Below, piece by piece: positions 15,865-24,299 of a DNA stretch of 64,000 bases. The notes under the pieces were generated by a model. The model did not search any database. It was not told the origin of the DNA and was given only the letters and a program-made list of their open reading frames with translations. A program made the translations under genes and the position numbers. How positions within the stretch are numbered: position 1 is the stretch's first letter; each line of letters starts with the position of its first letter. Source of the stretch: XN24 sp047921455 (GTDB lineage: Bacteria > Pseudomonadota > Gammaproteobacteria > Steroidobacterales > XN24); assembly GCA_047921455.1 (NCBI GenBank), contig JBLRWC010000006.1, positions 1-64,000 of the forward strand, written 5' to 3'.

Positions 15865-17699
15865 GTTTCTTTGACGAACTCAAGCGCCGCAAGGTCATCC
15901 GGGTCGCCGCCGCCTACCTGGTGGTGGGCTGGGTGATCATCGAGGTCGCCAGCACGGTGGCCCCGAACCTGAACCTGCCCGAGTGGACCGCGCGCATGGT
16001 GACGCTGCTGGTCATCCTGGGTTTTCCGCTGGCGCTGATCCTGGCCTGGATATTCGAGGTCACGCCCGAAGGAATGCAGGTGACCGAGGGACGCACGGGC
16101 AGCAGGCGCTTCTATGCCATCGTGGGGCTCATCACTGCGGCGGCGCTCGGCTGGACGCTGTGGCCGGCGTCTGAGCTGGAGCAGGCGCCCGCGCCGTTGC
16201 AGGCGGAGGCGACCGGGCCCGGCAGCGCGGCGGAGACGATACCCGCGGCAGTTGATCCGGCTGAGCTCGCCGCCATGCCCGCACGGGCCAGCGCCGAGAA
16301 ATCCGTCGCGGTGCTGCCCTTCGTCAACATGAGCGCCGACCCGGAGAACGAGTTTTTTGCCGATGGCATCTCGGAAGAACTCCTCAACGTGCTGGTGAAG
16401 GTGGAGGACATCGGCGTGGCCTCGCGGACGTCGTCCTTTGCCTACAAGGGCCGCGAGCTCGGTGCCGCGGTCATCGCTCAGGAGCTGAAGGTCAACCATA
16501 TCCTCGAGGGCAGCGTGCGCAAGTCGGGCAACCGGGTGCGCATCACCGCCCAGCTGATCGATGCGATCGAAGATCGTCACCTGTGGTCGGAAACCTACGA
16601 CCGCGAGCTGACCGACATCTTCGCCATCCAGGACGAGATCGCGAACGCGATCGTCGCGGCGCTGCGCGGCACGCTCGGAAGCGGTGACGTCGAGCGCGCG
16701 GTCACCGTGCGTGCGGATACCGGCAACCTGGACGCATACCAACGCTACCTCAAGGCGCGCGAGCTTTTCCTGGCGCGTACGACGCTGGACGAGTCAGTGC
16801 GCCTGTTCGAGGAAGTCGTGGCGATGGACCCGGAATTCGCGCGCGGTTGGGAAGGGCTCGCAGCCGCCAGCGGCGTCCTCGTCGACTGGGAGGGAGCTTA
16901 TCCGGACATCGATTCCGAAGCGCTGGCTTCCCGTTCGCTCCAGGCGGCGGAGCGCGCCCTGGCACTAGACCCGACGCTGGCGATGCCGTGGGCGGTGCGG
17001 GCGCTGTTAATGAATTACCAGATGCCGATCCCTTTCGCGGAGTCGCTGGCGCTGTTCGAGCGGGCGCTGGTTGCCGACCCGGCGCAGGCATCGGTCTACC
17101 TGTGGCGCGCCATCACCTGGATCAACCTGGGGTTCCTGGAACGCGGCCTGGCCGACCTCGACGCCTGCCTGGCAATCGACCCGGCTTACGGCAACTGCGT
17201 GCGCTGGAAAGCCCTGGCCATGGCCTACCTGGGCGACGACGCGACGGCATTCACGCTGTTCGAGCGCGGTGTCGCCGACGGGTTCGTGGGCAATCGCGCC
17301 GACACTTTTATTGAACGGCTAGTGGCGCGCGGCGATCGCCTGGCGGCCCTGCTGCTGATGCGTGACATCCGCTTGCCGGCTGAGCTGCAGCAGGCGGTCA
17401 TTGCCGCCATCGTGCAGGGCAAGCCGCCGGCGCAGCTCGACGAACTGCTGGCGCGTCACCCGGATAATGACAACCCGACGGTGCATTTCATGTTGCGCGC
17501 CTATGACCGTGCCGCCGCCTGGGAGGGACGCATCACAACACTGGTGGCGTTTTGGGATCCCGTGCACGCGGGATTCCGCAACACCCCGGCCTATCGCCGG
17601 CTCCTCGAGAATATTGGCGTCCCCGAGTATTGGCGGGTGCACGGCTATCCGCCACAGTGCCGGCCGGTGGGCGCCGACGGCTACGAGTGCAGCCAATGA
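15861..17699 (+). CDS. Array copy 6: membrane-anchored TolB-N/FlgO-like TPR protein
   Basis: A 612-residue paralog starting at the ATGA overlap. Its N-terminal module (SFFDELKRRKVIRVAAAYLV, PEWTARMVTLLVILGFPLAL) has no close partner in the array, whereas everything from SVAVLPFVNMSADPENEFF onward is close to copy 3, with 176 identical bases at 16536-16711. TPR units show ALDPTLAMPWA and AIDPAYGNCVRW. The tail GYPPQCRPVGADGYEC keeps both cysteines. Three predicted helices, periplasmic body. Confidence 0.85.
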   Translation: MSFFDELKRRKVIRVAAAYLVVGWVIIEVASTVAPNLNLPEWTARMVTLLVILGFPLALILAWIFEVTPEGMQVTEGRTGSRRFYAIVGLITAAALGWTLWPASELEQAPAPLQAEATGPGSAAETIPAAVDPAELAAMPARASAEKSVAVLPFVNMSADPENEFFADGISEELLNVLVKVEDIGVASRTSSFAYKGRELGAAVIAQELKVNHILEGSVRKSGNRVRITAQLIDAIEDRHLWSETYDRELTDIFAIQDEIANAIVAALRGTLGSGDVERAVTVRADTGNLDAYQRYLKARELFLARTTLDESVRLFEEVVAMDPEFARGWEGLAAASGVLVDWEGAYPDIDSEALASRSLQAAERALALDPTLAMPWAVRALLMNYQMPIPFAESLALFERALVADPAQASVYLWRAITWINLGFLERGLADLDACLAIDPAYGNCVRWKALAMAYLGDDATAFTLFERGVADGFVGNRADTFIERLVARGDRLAALLLMRDIRLPAELQQAVIAAIVQGKPPAQLDELLARHPDNDNPTVHFMLRAYDRAAAWEGRITTLVAFWDPVHAGFRNTPAYRRLLENIGVPEYWRVHGYPPQCRPVGADGYECSQ

Positions 17700-19621
17700 G
17701 CCTGTTCGCCGAACTCAAGCGCCGCAACGTGTTCCGCGTGGGCGCGGCCTACCTGGTGGTGGCCTGGCTGCTGATTGAAGTCAGCGACACAGTGTTCCCG
17801 CGCCTTGGCTTGCCCGACTGGACGGTGACCTTTGTCATTGCATTGCTGTTGCTCGGCTTCCCCGTGGCTTTGTTCCTCGCCTGGGCCTTTGAGCTCACCC
17901 CCGAGGGCGTCAAGCGCACCGAGGAAGTCGCGCTGCAGGAATCGGTCACGCCGCACACCGGCCGCACGATCGACCGGCTGATTCTCGTTGGGATGGTGGT
18001 CGTGGTGGTCGTGATCGTGGCTGACCGCTTCCTGTTCAAGGACAGTGGCCCGGATGCGTCGGCTCCGGCAGCGGAACAGGCCGCTCGCTCGTCGCCGGAG
18101 AGCAGCGAGTCTGCGGCGGTACCTGCAGCTAATGATCCTGCCACGCAAGTCGAGCTTGCCGCTCCAGTTGAAGCACCAAAGACCGAGGCCAGCGGCATCG
18201 CCGTGCTGCCCTTCGTCAACATGAGCCCGGACCCGGAGAACGCCTATTTTGCCGATGGTATATCCGAAGAGCTGCTGAATATTCTCGCCGGAATCGAGGG
18301 GCTGAAGGTCGCCTCGCGTACCTCGGCGTTCTCCTTCAAGGGCAAGGACACGCCGATCACCGAGATCGCGCGGTTGCTGGACGTGCAACACGTGCTCGAG
18401 GGCTCGGTGCGCAAGCAGGGCCAGCGCGTGCGGATCACGGCCCAGCTGATCGATGCCGGTAGCGACGCGCACCTGTGGTCGGAGACCTACGAGCGGGAAC
18501 TGGTGGATATCTTTCGCGTGCAGGAGGAGATCGCGATCGCGATCACGACCGCGCTGGAGGACATTCTCGGCACACGCCGGGTGTCGGTGGATGCGCCGAC
18601 CCGGGACCTCGAGGCCTACCAGGCGTTCCTGCGGGGTCGTTCACGCTTTTACCAGCGCTTCGAGCTGGACCGGGCCATCGAGGACCTGCAGGCGGCCGTC
18701 GATCGTGACCCGCAATTCGCCGAAGCCTGGGCGTTCCTCGCCGCGGCGACCGGTGTAGTCGCCGGTGGCGGTTATCCGACGGAGCTGGACGCCGCGGATC
18801 TCAACGAGCGCTTCGAGGAGGCCCAGGCACGGGTACTGGCACTGGATCCCGACATTCCCATCTTGCTGGCTGGGATGGGCATGGGCCTGATGGAACAAGG
18901 CAAGGTAGCGGATGGCCTCGGGATGCTTGAGGAGGCAGCCCGGCAGGTCGATCCGGATACATCCCCGCGTCTCTGGCTCGGCATTTCGCTCTCGGAGGTC
19001 GGGCATGTGGACCGGGCGCTGCCCTGGTTCGAGAGTGCGCATACCCAGGACCCCTTGGTGTCTATCAATCACGGTTATCTCGGCTACGCCTATGCCGTTG
19101 TCGGCCGCGAAGCCGAGGCCCTGCAGCTTGCCAAGCGAGGCCTGGAGTTGAATCCGGGCGCCTGGTACTGGATCCAGTTGCTTGCGATCGAGGCCATTCA
19201 CAAGCGCGATATGGCGCTGTTTGCTGAACTCTGGCGAATGCTGGAGGGTGATGACTTCCATATTGCGGTGCTGGACGCCGCAGCCGACCCCGAACAGAGG
19301 GAATCCCTGTTCGCGGCGTTGCCGACTCATAGGCCGCCACACGTTTTGAACACGACCCTCGTCGTCCTGTCACTGGTGTTGCGTGATACCGACCGGTTGT
19401 TCGACGCGGTCAGGCACACCGATCGCAGCGGCCAGAATTACATGCGCTTTGCGGCCTGGCTGCCGTCGCTCGGCTGGCTCAGGGAGGATCCCCGGTTCTA
19501 CGAGTTCATGGATGACAGTGGCGCGGTGGCGTACTGGGAAGCCGAGGGCTATCCGGGCGGCTGCCGCCCGGTGGACGATCCGGCGGGCCGGCGGCTGGAC
19601 TGTAGCGAGTACGCGCCATGA
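17696..19621 (+). CDS. Array copy 7: membrane-anchored TolB-N/FlgO-like TPR protein
   Basis: A 641-residue paralog starting at the ATGA overlap. The membrane module (GAAYLVVAWLLIEVSDTVFP, PDWTVTFVIALLLLGFPVAL) is close to copy 4. The TolB domain (TSAFSFKGKDTPITEIARLL), the TPR part (RSRFYQRFELDRAIEDLQAA) and the tail (GCRPVDDPAGRRLDCSEYAP) are close to copy 5. It is thus a clear N/C chimera relative to its neighbours. The third helix near residue 98-114 is unusually valine-rich (LVGMVVVVVVIVADRFLF). The tail cysteines are kept. Confidence 0.85.
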   Translation: MSLFAELKRRNVFRVGAAYLVVAWLLIEVSDTVFPRLGLPDWTVTFVIALLLLGFPVALFLAWAFELTPEGVKRTEEVALQESVTPHTGRTIDRLILVGMVVVVVVIVADRFLFKDSGPDASAPAAEQAARSSPESSESAAVPAANDPATQVELAAPVEAPKTEASGIAVLPFVNMSPDPENAYFADGISEELLNILAGIEGLKVASRTSAFSFKGKDTPITEIARLLDVQHVLEGSVRKQGQRVRITAQLIDAGSDAHLWSETYERELVDIFRVQEEIAIAITTALEDILGTRRVSVDAPTRDLEAYQAFLRGRSRFYQRFELDRAIEDLQAAVDRDPQFAEAWAFLAAATGVVAGGGYPTELDAADLNERFEEAQARVLALDPDIPILLAGMGMGLMEQGKVADGLGMLEEAARQVDPDTSPRLWLGISLSEVGHVDRALPWFESAHTQDPLVSINHGYLGYAYAVVGREAEALQLAKRGLELNPGAWYWIQLLAIEAIHKRDMALFAELWRMLEGDDFHIAVLDAAADPEQRESLFAALPTHRPPHVLNTTLVVLSLVLRDTDRLFDAVRHTDRSGQNYMRFAAWLPSLGWLREDPRFYEFMDDSGAVAYWEAEGYPGGCRPVDDPAGRRLDCSEYAP

Positions 19622-21669
19622 GCCTGTTCGCCGAGCTCAAGCGCCGCAACGTATTCCGCGTGGCCGCCGCCTATGCAGTGGTGTCCTGGCTCTTGATCCA
19701 GGCCGCTGACATCCTGCTGGGCAATTTCGGCGCGCCGGACTGGGTGTTCAAGTCCTTCACGGCGCTGTTGATCCTCGGCTTCCCGCTGGCGCTGTTTCTT
19801 TCCTGGGCCTATGAGCTGACGCCCGAGGGCGTCAAGCGCGCCGCGGACGTGGTGGAAGCCGACAGCATCACGCCGCGCACCGGCCGGCGCATCGACCGGC
19901 TGATCGTGATCGGCCTGTTGGCCGTGATCTCGATCCTGGTGGTCGAGCGGGTGTGGTTCGCCGGGGGCGGCAGTGACGCCGTTACGGACTCGTTGCCCGA
20001 GCAGAGCGTTGCGACCGTGCCGGACGAATTAGGGCAGGCCGGTACCGAGAGCGGACGCCGTTCCGACGCAGAGCCTGGCGGGAACCAGTCCGACGCGCTA
20101 CCTGTCGCGGAAAAAGAATCGATCGCTGTGCTGCCGTTCGCCAACATGTCGGCCGACCCCGAGCAGGAGTTCTTCGCCGACGGCATCACCGAGGACATCC
20201 TCACCCGCCTGGCGGCGATCGGCGAGCTGCGCGTGATCAGCCGCACCTCGATCATGCGCTACAAGGATTCGGACAAGAGCCTGCCCGAGATTGCCGCAGA
20301 ACTGGGCGTCAGCCACGTGCTCGAGGGCAGTGTCCGACGGGCCGGCAACCAGGTGCGCATCACGGGCCAGCTGATCCGCGCGGCCGACGATGCGCACCTG
20401 TGGGCGGAAAGCTTCGATCGAGAGCTGGCGGATATCTTCGCGGTGCAGGCCGAGATCGCCGGGCGCATCGTGCAGGCGCTCCAGTTGCAGTTGACCGAAG
20501 GCGAGCGTGACCAGCTGCAACGCCAGGGCACCAAAAATGCGGCGGCCTACGAGCACTACCTGCTCGGGCGCGCGCAGTTGAACCAGTCGTACAGTGATTT
20601 CGGCGCATACCTCGCGCTCATGGAGCGAGCTGAAACGGAGTTTCGCGCCGCGCTGGAGCAGGATCCGGACTATGCCGATGCCTGGGCCGGGCTGGCGCGC
20701 TCGTTGCTTTCCAGGCTGGGTGCTGCGCCGGAACAAGCCGACCAGAACTACCAGGCCGGCGTGGACGCCGCGCGTCGCGCCATTCGCCTCGCGCCCGAGT
20801 CCGCGACCGGCTACGTCTGGCTCGGGCAGGCCTATCTCGCCCGCGGGCTGGGTGAGGCGGCTGCCGAGCAATTCCAGCTGGCGGCCGAGATCGAGCCTGA
20901 TTCGGTCGATGTGCTGTCGGCACAAGCAGGAATCCTTCGCGGCGAGGGCCGGCATGCGGATGCCGTGAACTTGCTGGAGCGGGCGGTGCGGATGGAGCCG
21001 GGCGATACGAGCCTCCACAATCAACTCGGCACGACTTACGCCAACCTGGGGGAGCTGCAGCGCGCTCGCGAGGCGTACCGCATCGCCTGGGGAGAGCTCG
21101 TGCCGCATGAGTCGCGCCTCCGCTGCATGTTCGCGGGTATCGATCTTCGGGTGGGGGAGGTCGCTGCGGCCCGGGATCACGTCGCGCGCTTCCAGGAACT
21201 GGAACCTGACTCGCCGTTCCAGGCCAATTGTTCGCTTTGGTTTTACTTGAGAACGCGGGATCTGGTCACGGCGCGCCAGCTCTTCGAGCACCGGCGTGAA
21301 TACTTTGAGCAACGTGAGCCGCTGACGGCCGTGCTGGTGCTCGCCCGGACGCAGCCGGATGCAGAGCTGGAGCCGCTGCTCGCCCGCACTGAACGGCGCT
21401 TGCGCGAAGAGATGCCCCGCGCCTGGGGCAGTGCGCTGGAATACGAGCTGGGCCAGATCAAGCTGCTGCTCGGCGATCATCCGGCGGCGCTGGCACGTCT
21501 CGAAACTGCCGTTGCCCTCGGCTGGCGCACGTATCGCGAACTCGAGCTGGACATCACCTGGGACCCGATCCGCGAGGACCCGAGGTTCCAGGCGCTGGTG
21601 CGGCAAGTGGATGAAGATCTGGCCCGGCAGCGTGCCGAACTGGCTGCTGAGGTGGGGACGGGCAGGTGA
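19618..21669 (+). CDS. Array copy 8: membrane-anchored TolB-N/FlgO-like TPR protein
   Basis: A 683-residue paralog starting at the ATGA overlap. The N-terminal module (AAAYAVVSWLLIQAADILLG, FGAPDWVFKS) and TolB domain (GITEDILTRLAAIGELRVISRTSIM) resemble copy 10 at 30312, not its array neighbours. TPR units are canonical, with ARRAIRLAPESATGYVWLG and NLLERAVRMEPGDTSLHN. It has no double-cysteine tail and ends with a WDPIREDPRFQALVRQVDED segment, a C-terminus common in TolB-N/TPR proteins elsewhere. The stop overlaps the GTG of the truncated frame that follows. Confidence 0.85.
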   Translation: MSLFAELKRRNVFRVAAAYAVVSWLLIQAADILLGNFGAPDWVFKSFTALLILGFPLALFLSWAYELTPEGVKRAADVVEADSITPRTGRRIDRLIVIGLLAVISILVVERVWFAGGGSDAVTDSLPEQSVATVPDELGQAGTESGRRSDAEPGGNQSDALPVAEKESIAVLPFANMSADPEQEFFADGITEDILTRLAAIGELRVISRTSIMRYKDSDKSLPEIAAELGVSHVLEGSVRRAGNQVRITGQLIRAADDAHLWAESFDRELADIFAVQAEIAGRIVQALQLQLTEGERDQLQRQGTKNAAAYEHYLLGRAQLNQSYSDFGAYLALMERAETEFRAALEQDPDYADAWAGLARSLLSRLGAAPEQADQNYQAGVDAARRAIRLAPESATGYVWLGQAYLARGLGEAAAEQFQLAAEIEPDSVDVLSAQAGILRGEGRHADAVNLLERAVRMEPGDTSLHNQLGTTYANLGELQRAREAYRIAWGELVPHESRLRCMFAGIDLRVGEVAAARDHVARFQELEPDSPFQANCSLWFYLRTRDLVTARQLFEHRREYFEQREPLTAVLVLARTQPDAELEPLLARTERRLREEMPRAWGSALEYELGQIKLLLGDHPAALARLETAVALGWRTYRELELDITWDPIREDPRFQALVRQVDEDLARQRAELAAEVGTGR

Positions 21670-21740
21670 GCAATCTTTTCGCCGAACTCAAGCCCCGCAA
21701 GGTGTTCCGCGTGGGGCCTTTCTACGTTGTGGTTTCATGA
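21666..21740 (+). pseudogene. Truncated array member: 24-residue N-terminal stub
   Basis: A GTG start overlaps the copy 8 stop (GTGA). The frame reads VSNLFAELKPRKVFRVGPFYVVVS and then TGA. This is the family N-terminus cut off inside the first membrane helix; the stop overlaps the ATG of the DUF418 gene (ATGA at 21737-21740). It looks like the surviving 5' end of a ninth copy whose remainder was deleted or replaced by the DUF418 gene, with coupling preserved. Confidence 0.6.
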
Positions 21741-22957
21741 CTGATCTTGCGCCGACTTCGACAGCTGAACGCCACGACGTCCTGGACGCACTCCGAGGCT
21801 TTGCCCTGTTCGGCATTTTCCTGGCCAATGTCCGTTTCTTGAGCGGCTGGGAGTACCTTGGTCCGGAGCAGCGCGCCGAACTTGCCGGCAACATTTATGG
21901 GTTGATCGATTTTCTGCACCTGGCGGTGATCGACGGCAAGTTCTATACGCTGTTTGCCTTTCTGTTCGGGCTGGGCTTTGCCTTGCAGCTGCAACGGCTC
22001 GAAGGGCGCGGAGTGGCGGCAACCCGCATTTATCTGCGGCGTACGACCATCCTGCTGGGCTTCGGCCTGATCCATCTGTTCGTGTTCTGGGTGGGCGATA
22101 TCCTGACGCCGTATGCGCTGCTTGGCTTCGTGTTGCTTGCCGTCCGTCATTGGGCCGACCGGACCCTGCTGATCGTCGCCGGCCTTGCATTGCTCGCACC
22201 CATCATCGGTTATGCGCTGTTCTGGGCGCTCGGATTGGATAAGAGCCTGGGCTTGTACGATCTGGCCTATGCCATGATGCCGCCGGGGGCTGAAGACCCG
22301 ATAGGCGATCTTCGCCTCACCGACTGGAGCGACCGGCTGCAGTCCTCCTTCGCCCTGGGGGTGCTGCGCTTCGGCCATCTGTTTGACACCTGGCGCTGGC
22401 CTAAGCTGTTCGCGATCATGCTGCTGGGGCTCTGGGCCGGGCGGAGACTCGTGCGCGGCGAGGTGCTCGAGGACACCCGCTTGCTGGTCGTTGTGCTGCT
22501 GGTCGGTGGATTGTGCGGCGCCATCGCGGGTCCGATCCTGGCCGCGCTGGACGGGATCGGGTTTGACCGGCCGCATTCCCTGAGCGGCCTGTTGGCCGTC
22601 ATCGCCTACACCTTTGCCGTGATCCCGCTCGGCCTGGCCTATGCCGCCGGCTTCGTGCTGCTTTGGCGGAGAGCTTCGGGAGGCCTCCAGGTCCTCGCTG
22701 CGCCCGGCCGGATGGCACTGACCAACTACTTGAGCCAAACCCTGGTCGGACTGGCAGTGTTTTACGGCATTGGTTTGAACCAGGCTGGCCAGTGGTCGAT
22801 CCAGGCCCTGCTTGCATTCGCCTGCGCGGTGTACGCCGTGCAGGTCGTCCTCTCTCTGCTCTGGCTCAGGTCATTCCAGTACGGCCCGATGGAGTGGCTG
22901 TGGCGGGCACTGACTTACGGCACGGCGCCAAAGTTGCGGCGGGTGATGGCGCCATGA
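21737..22957 (+). CDS. DUF418 domain membrane protein
   Basis: A 406-residue polytopic membrane protein of the DUF418 (YeiB-like) family, with about nine to ten hydrophobic segments. It opens with DALRGFALFGIFLANV, the standard start of the family, and ends with the hallmark YGPMEWLWRALTYG. LTNYLSQTLVG near residue 335 is another conserved DUF418 segment. Family function is unsettled; an acyl-transfer or transport role has been suggested for related proteins. The ATG overlaps the stop of the array stub, so it is probably translated from the array mRNA and may act with the array proteins in the same membrane. That functional link is inference. Confidence 0.88.
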   Translation: MTDLAPTSTAERHDVLDALRGFALFGIFLANVRFLSGWEYLGPEQRAELAGNIYGLIDFLHLAVIDGKFYTLFAFLFGLGFALQLQRLEGRGVAATRIYLRRTTILLGFGLIHLFVFWVGDILTPYALLGFVLLAVRHWADRTLLIVAGLALLAPIIGYALFWALGLDKSLGLYDLAYAMMPPGAEDPIGDLRLTDWSDRLQSSFALGVLRFGHLFDTWRWPKLFAIMLLGLWAGRRLVRGEVLEDTRLLVVVLLVGGLCGAIAGPILAALDGIGFDRPHSLSGLLAVIAYTFAVIPLGLAYAAGFVLLWRRASGGLQVLAAPGRMALTNYLSQTLVGLAVFYGIGLNQAGQWSIQALLAFACAVYAVQVVLSLLWLRSFQYGPMEWLWRALTYGTAPKLRRVMAP

Positions 22958-23047
22958 AACGAAGGCTGCTCACGAAAGGAGAGCTGCTATGACATGGATA
23001 TCAAGCCGCAAAGACAAACTTTGTTCAATGACATAGGAAAAACAGGC

Positions 23048-23422
23048 ATGAGCGATTCCGACAGTCCAGGCGATGCGAAACAGATCGAAGCGGTGATGCA
23101 GACCTATATTGAAGGCGGGCGAACCGGCAGTATCGATCCCCTGCGCCCGATCTTCCACGAGATGGCCACGATTTGCGGCTATGTCGGTCCAGACCTGTTC
23201 GCCGGGCCGATCCAGATGTTCTATGACTGGCATACCGAGAATGGCCCGGCCGCCGAGCTGGTCGCCGGCGACATCCGGATCGACGTCGAAGGCAGCGCCG
23301 CATCGGTGCGCGTCGAGCTCGACAACTGGACGGGTCATCGCTTCACGGACTTTTTCACGCTGGTGAAGATCGACGGCCGATGGCAGATCATGAGCAAGGT
23401 GTTCTACCTGCACCCGGAGTAA
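23048..23422 (+). CDS. NTF2-like protein, putative lumazine-binding type
   Basis: A 124-residue cone-fold protein. It has the layout of the putative lumazine-binding/SnoaL-like NTF2 group: an N-terminal helix (IEAVMQTYIEGGRTGSIDPL), FHEMATICGYVGPDLFAGP in the middle, and a C-terminal sheet with RFTDFFTLVKIDGRWQIMSKVFY. Such proteins bind small hydrophobic molecules, some with enzymatic roles; the ligand is unknown. The start at 23048 follows AGGAAAA. An in-frame ATG at 22994 would add 18 residues without family similarity. It lies before an SDR in the same direction and may share its transcript. Confidence 0.75.
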   Translation: MSDSDSPGDAKQIEAVMQTYIEGGRTGSIDPLRPIFHEMATICGYVGPDLFAGPIQMFYDWHTENGPAAELVAGDIRIDVEGSAASVRVELDNWTGHRFTDFFTLVKIDGRWQIMSKVFYLHPE

Positions 23423-23481
23423 GGAGCGCTCATGCTGCTGCGTCGCCGCACCGATTCAAATATTCAAAAAGGATCCAGTTG

Positions 23482-24252
23482 ATGCCAGGCATGACCAACA
23501 AAGTGGCTCTCATCACCGGCGCCAGCAGCGGCATCGGCCGGGCCACGGCCGAGCTCTTTGCCGAGAAAGGCGCCAAGGTCGTGGTGGCAGCGCGGAGACA
23601 GGATGAGCTGGACTCGCTGGTCGCAGGGATCGAGTCTGGGGGAGGCGCCGCAACAGCCATCCAGACCGACGTTGCGGTGGCTAAAGATGTCGAGCGGATG
23701 GTCGAGCATGCGATCAAGACCTTCGGCCGGCTCGACTATGCCGTCAACAACGCCGGCATCGAGGGCCGGTTTGCCGGCATCACCGAGCTGGCCGAGGCCG
23801 ACTGGGACCAGGTTCTGAACATCAATCTCAAGGGCACGTTCCTGGGCATGCAGCACCAGGCGCGGGCGATGCTGGCCGCCGGCAACGGCGGAGCCATCGT
23901 CAATGTCGGTTCGGTCAATTCCTTTCTCGGCTTCGCCACGGGTGCGGCCTATTGCACTTCGAAGCACGGCCTGATCGGCCTGACCACCAGCGTGTCGGCA
24001 GAACTGGCCTCGCAAGGCATCCGAGTCAACCTGGTCTGTCCGGGTATCGTCGACACGCCGATGCATCGGCGCTTGCGCCGTGACATCGGCGATGAAGTTT
24101 ACGACCAGGGCGTGCTGCCCAGCGTGCACCTGAAGCGCGCCGGCCAGCCGGAGGAGATTGCTCGGGCGATCGTGTTCCTGTGTTCGAATGAGGCCAGCTA
24201 CATCACGGGCACCACGCTGACACCCGATGGCGGCTTGACGCTGACGGTTTGA
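23482..24252 (+). CDS. SDR family oxidoreductase
   Basis: A 256-residue classical short-chain dehydrogenase/reductase. The cofactor motif TGASSGIG is at 12-19, NNAG at 89-92, the catalytic Ser in VGSVNS near 143-147, and Tyr157-xxx-Lys161 in AAYCTSKHG. ARRQDE after the second beta strand suggests NADP(H) preference (arginine-rich). The substrate is unknown. The neighbours, an NTF2-like protein and a SnoaL/SMP-30 fusion, suggest a small-molecule catabolic or detoxification group. Confidence 0.9.
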   Translation: MPGMTNKVALITGASSGIGRATAELFAEKGAKVVVAARRQDELDSLVAGIESGGGAATAIQTDVAVAKDVERMVEHAIKTFGRLDYAVNNAGIEGRFAGITELAEADWDQVLNINLKGTFLGMQHQARAMLAAGNGGAIVNVGSVNSFLGFATGAAYCTSKHGLIGLTTSVSAELASQGIRVNLVCPGIVDTPMHRRLRRDIGDEVYDQGVLPSVHLKRAGQPEEIARAIVFLCSNEASYITGTTLTPDGGLTLTV

Positions 24253-24299
24253 TCATCCCGCCAAACCCACCGAACCGATCGAACCTCAAGGAAACGATA

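Noticed and set aside
6146..21669. Possibility that the array is a modular NRPS/PKS-like or CRISPR/adhesin repeat region.
   Set aside because: Each unit has its own start, stop, membrane module and TPRs; no carrier, condensation or spacer-repeat structure is present.
22954..23036. Two micro-frames (12 and 15 codons) chained by ATGA overlaps after the DUF418 gene.
   Set aside because: No similarity to any family or to the array N-terminus. Chains of this size arise by chance, and AAGGAG lies inside the first. They could be leaders for the NTF2-like gene, but nothing supports it.
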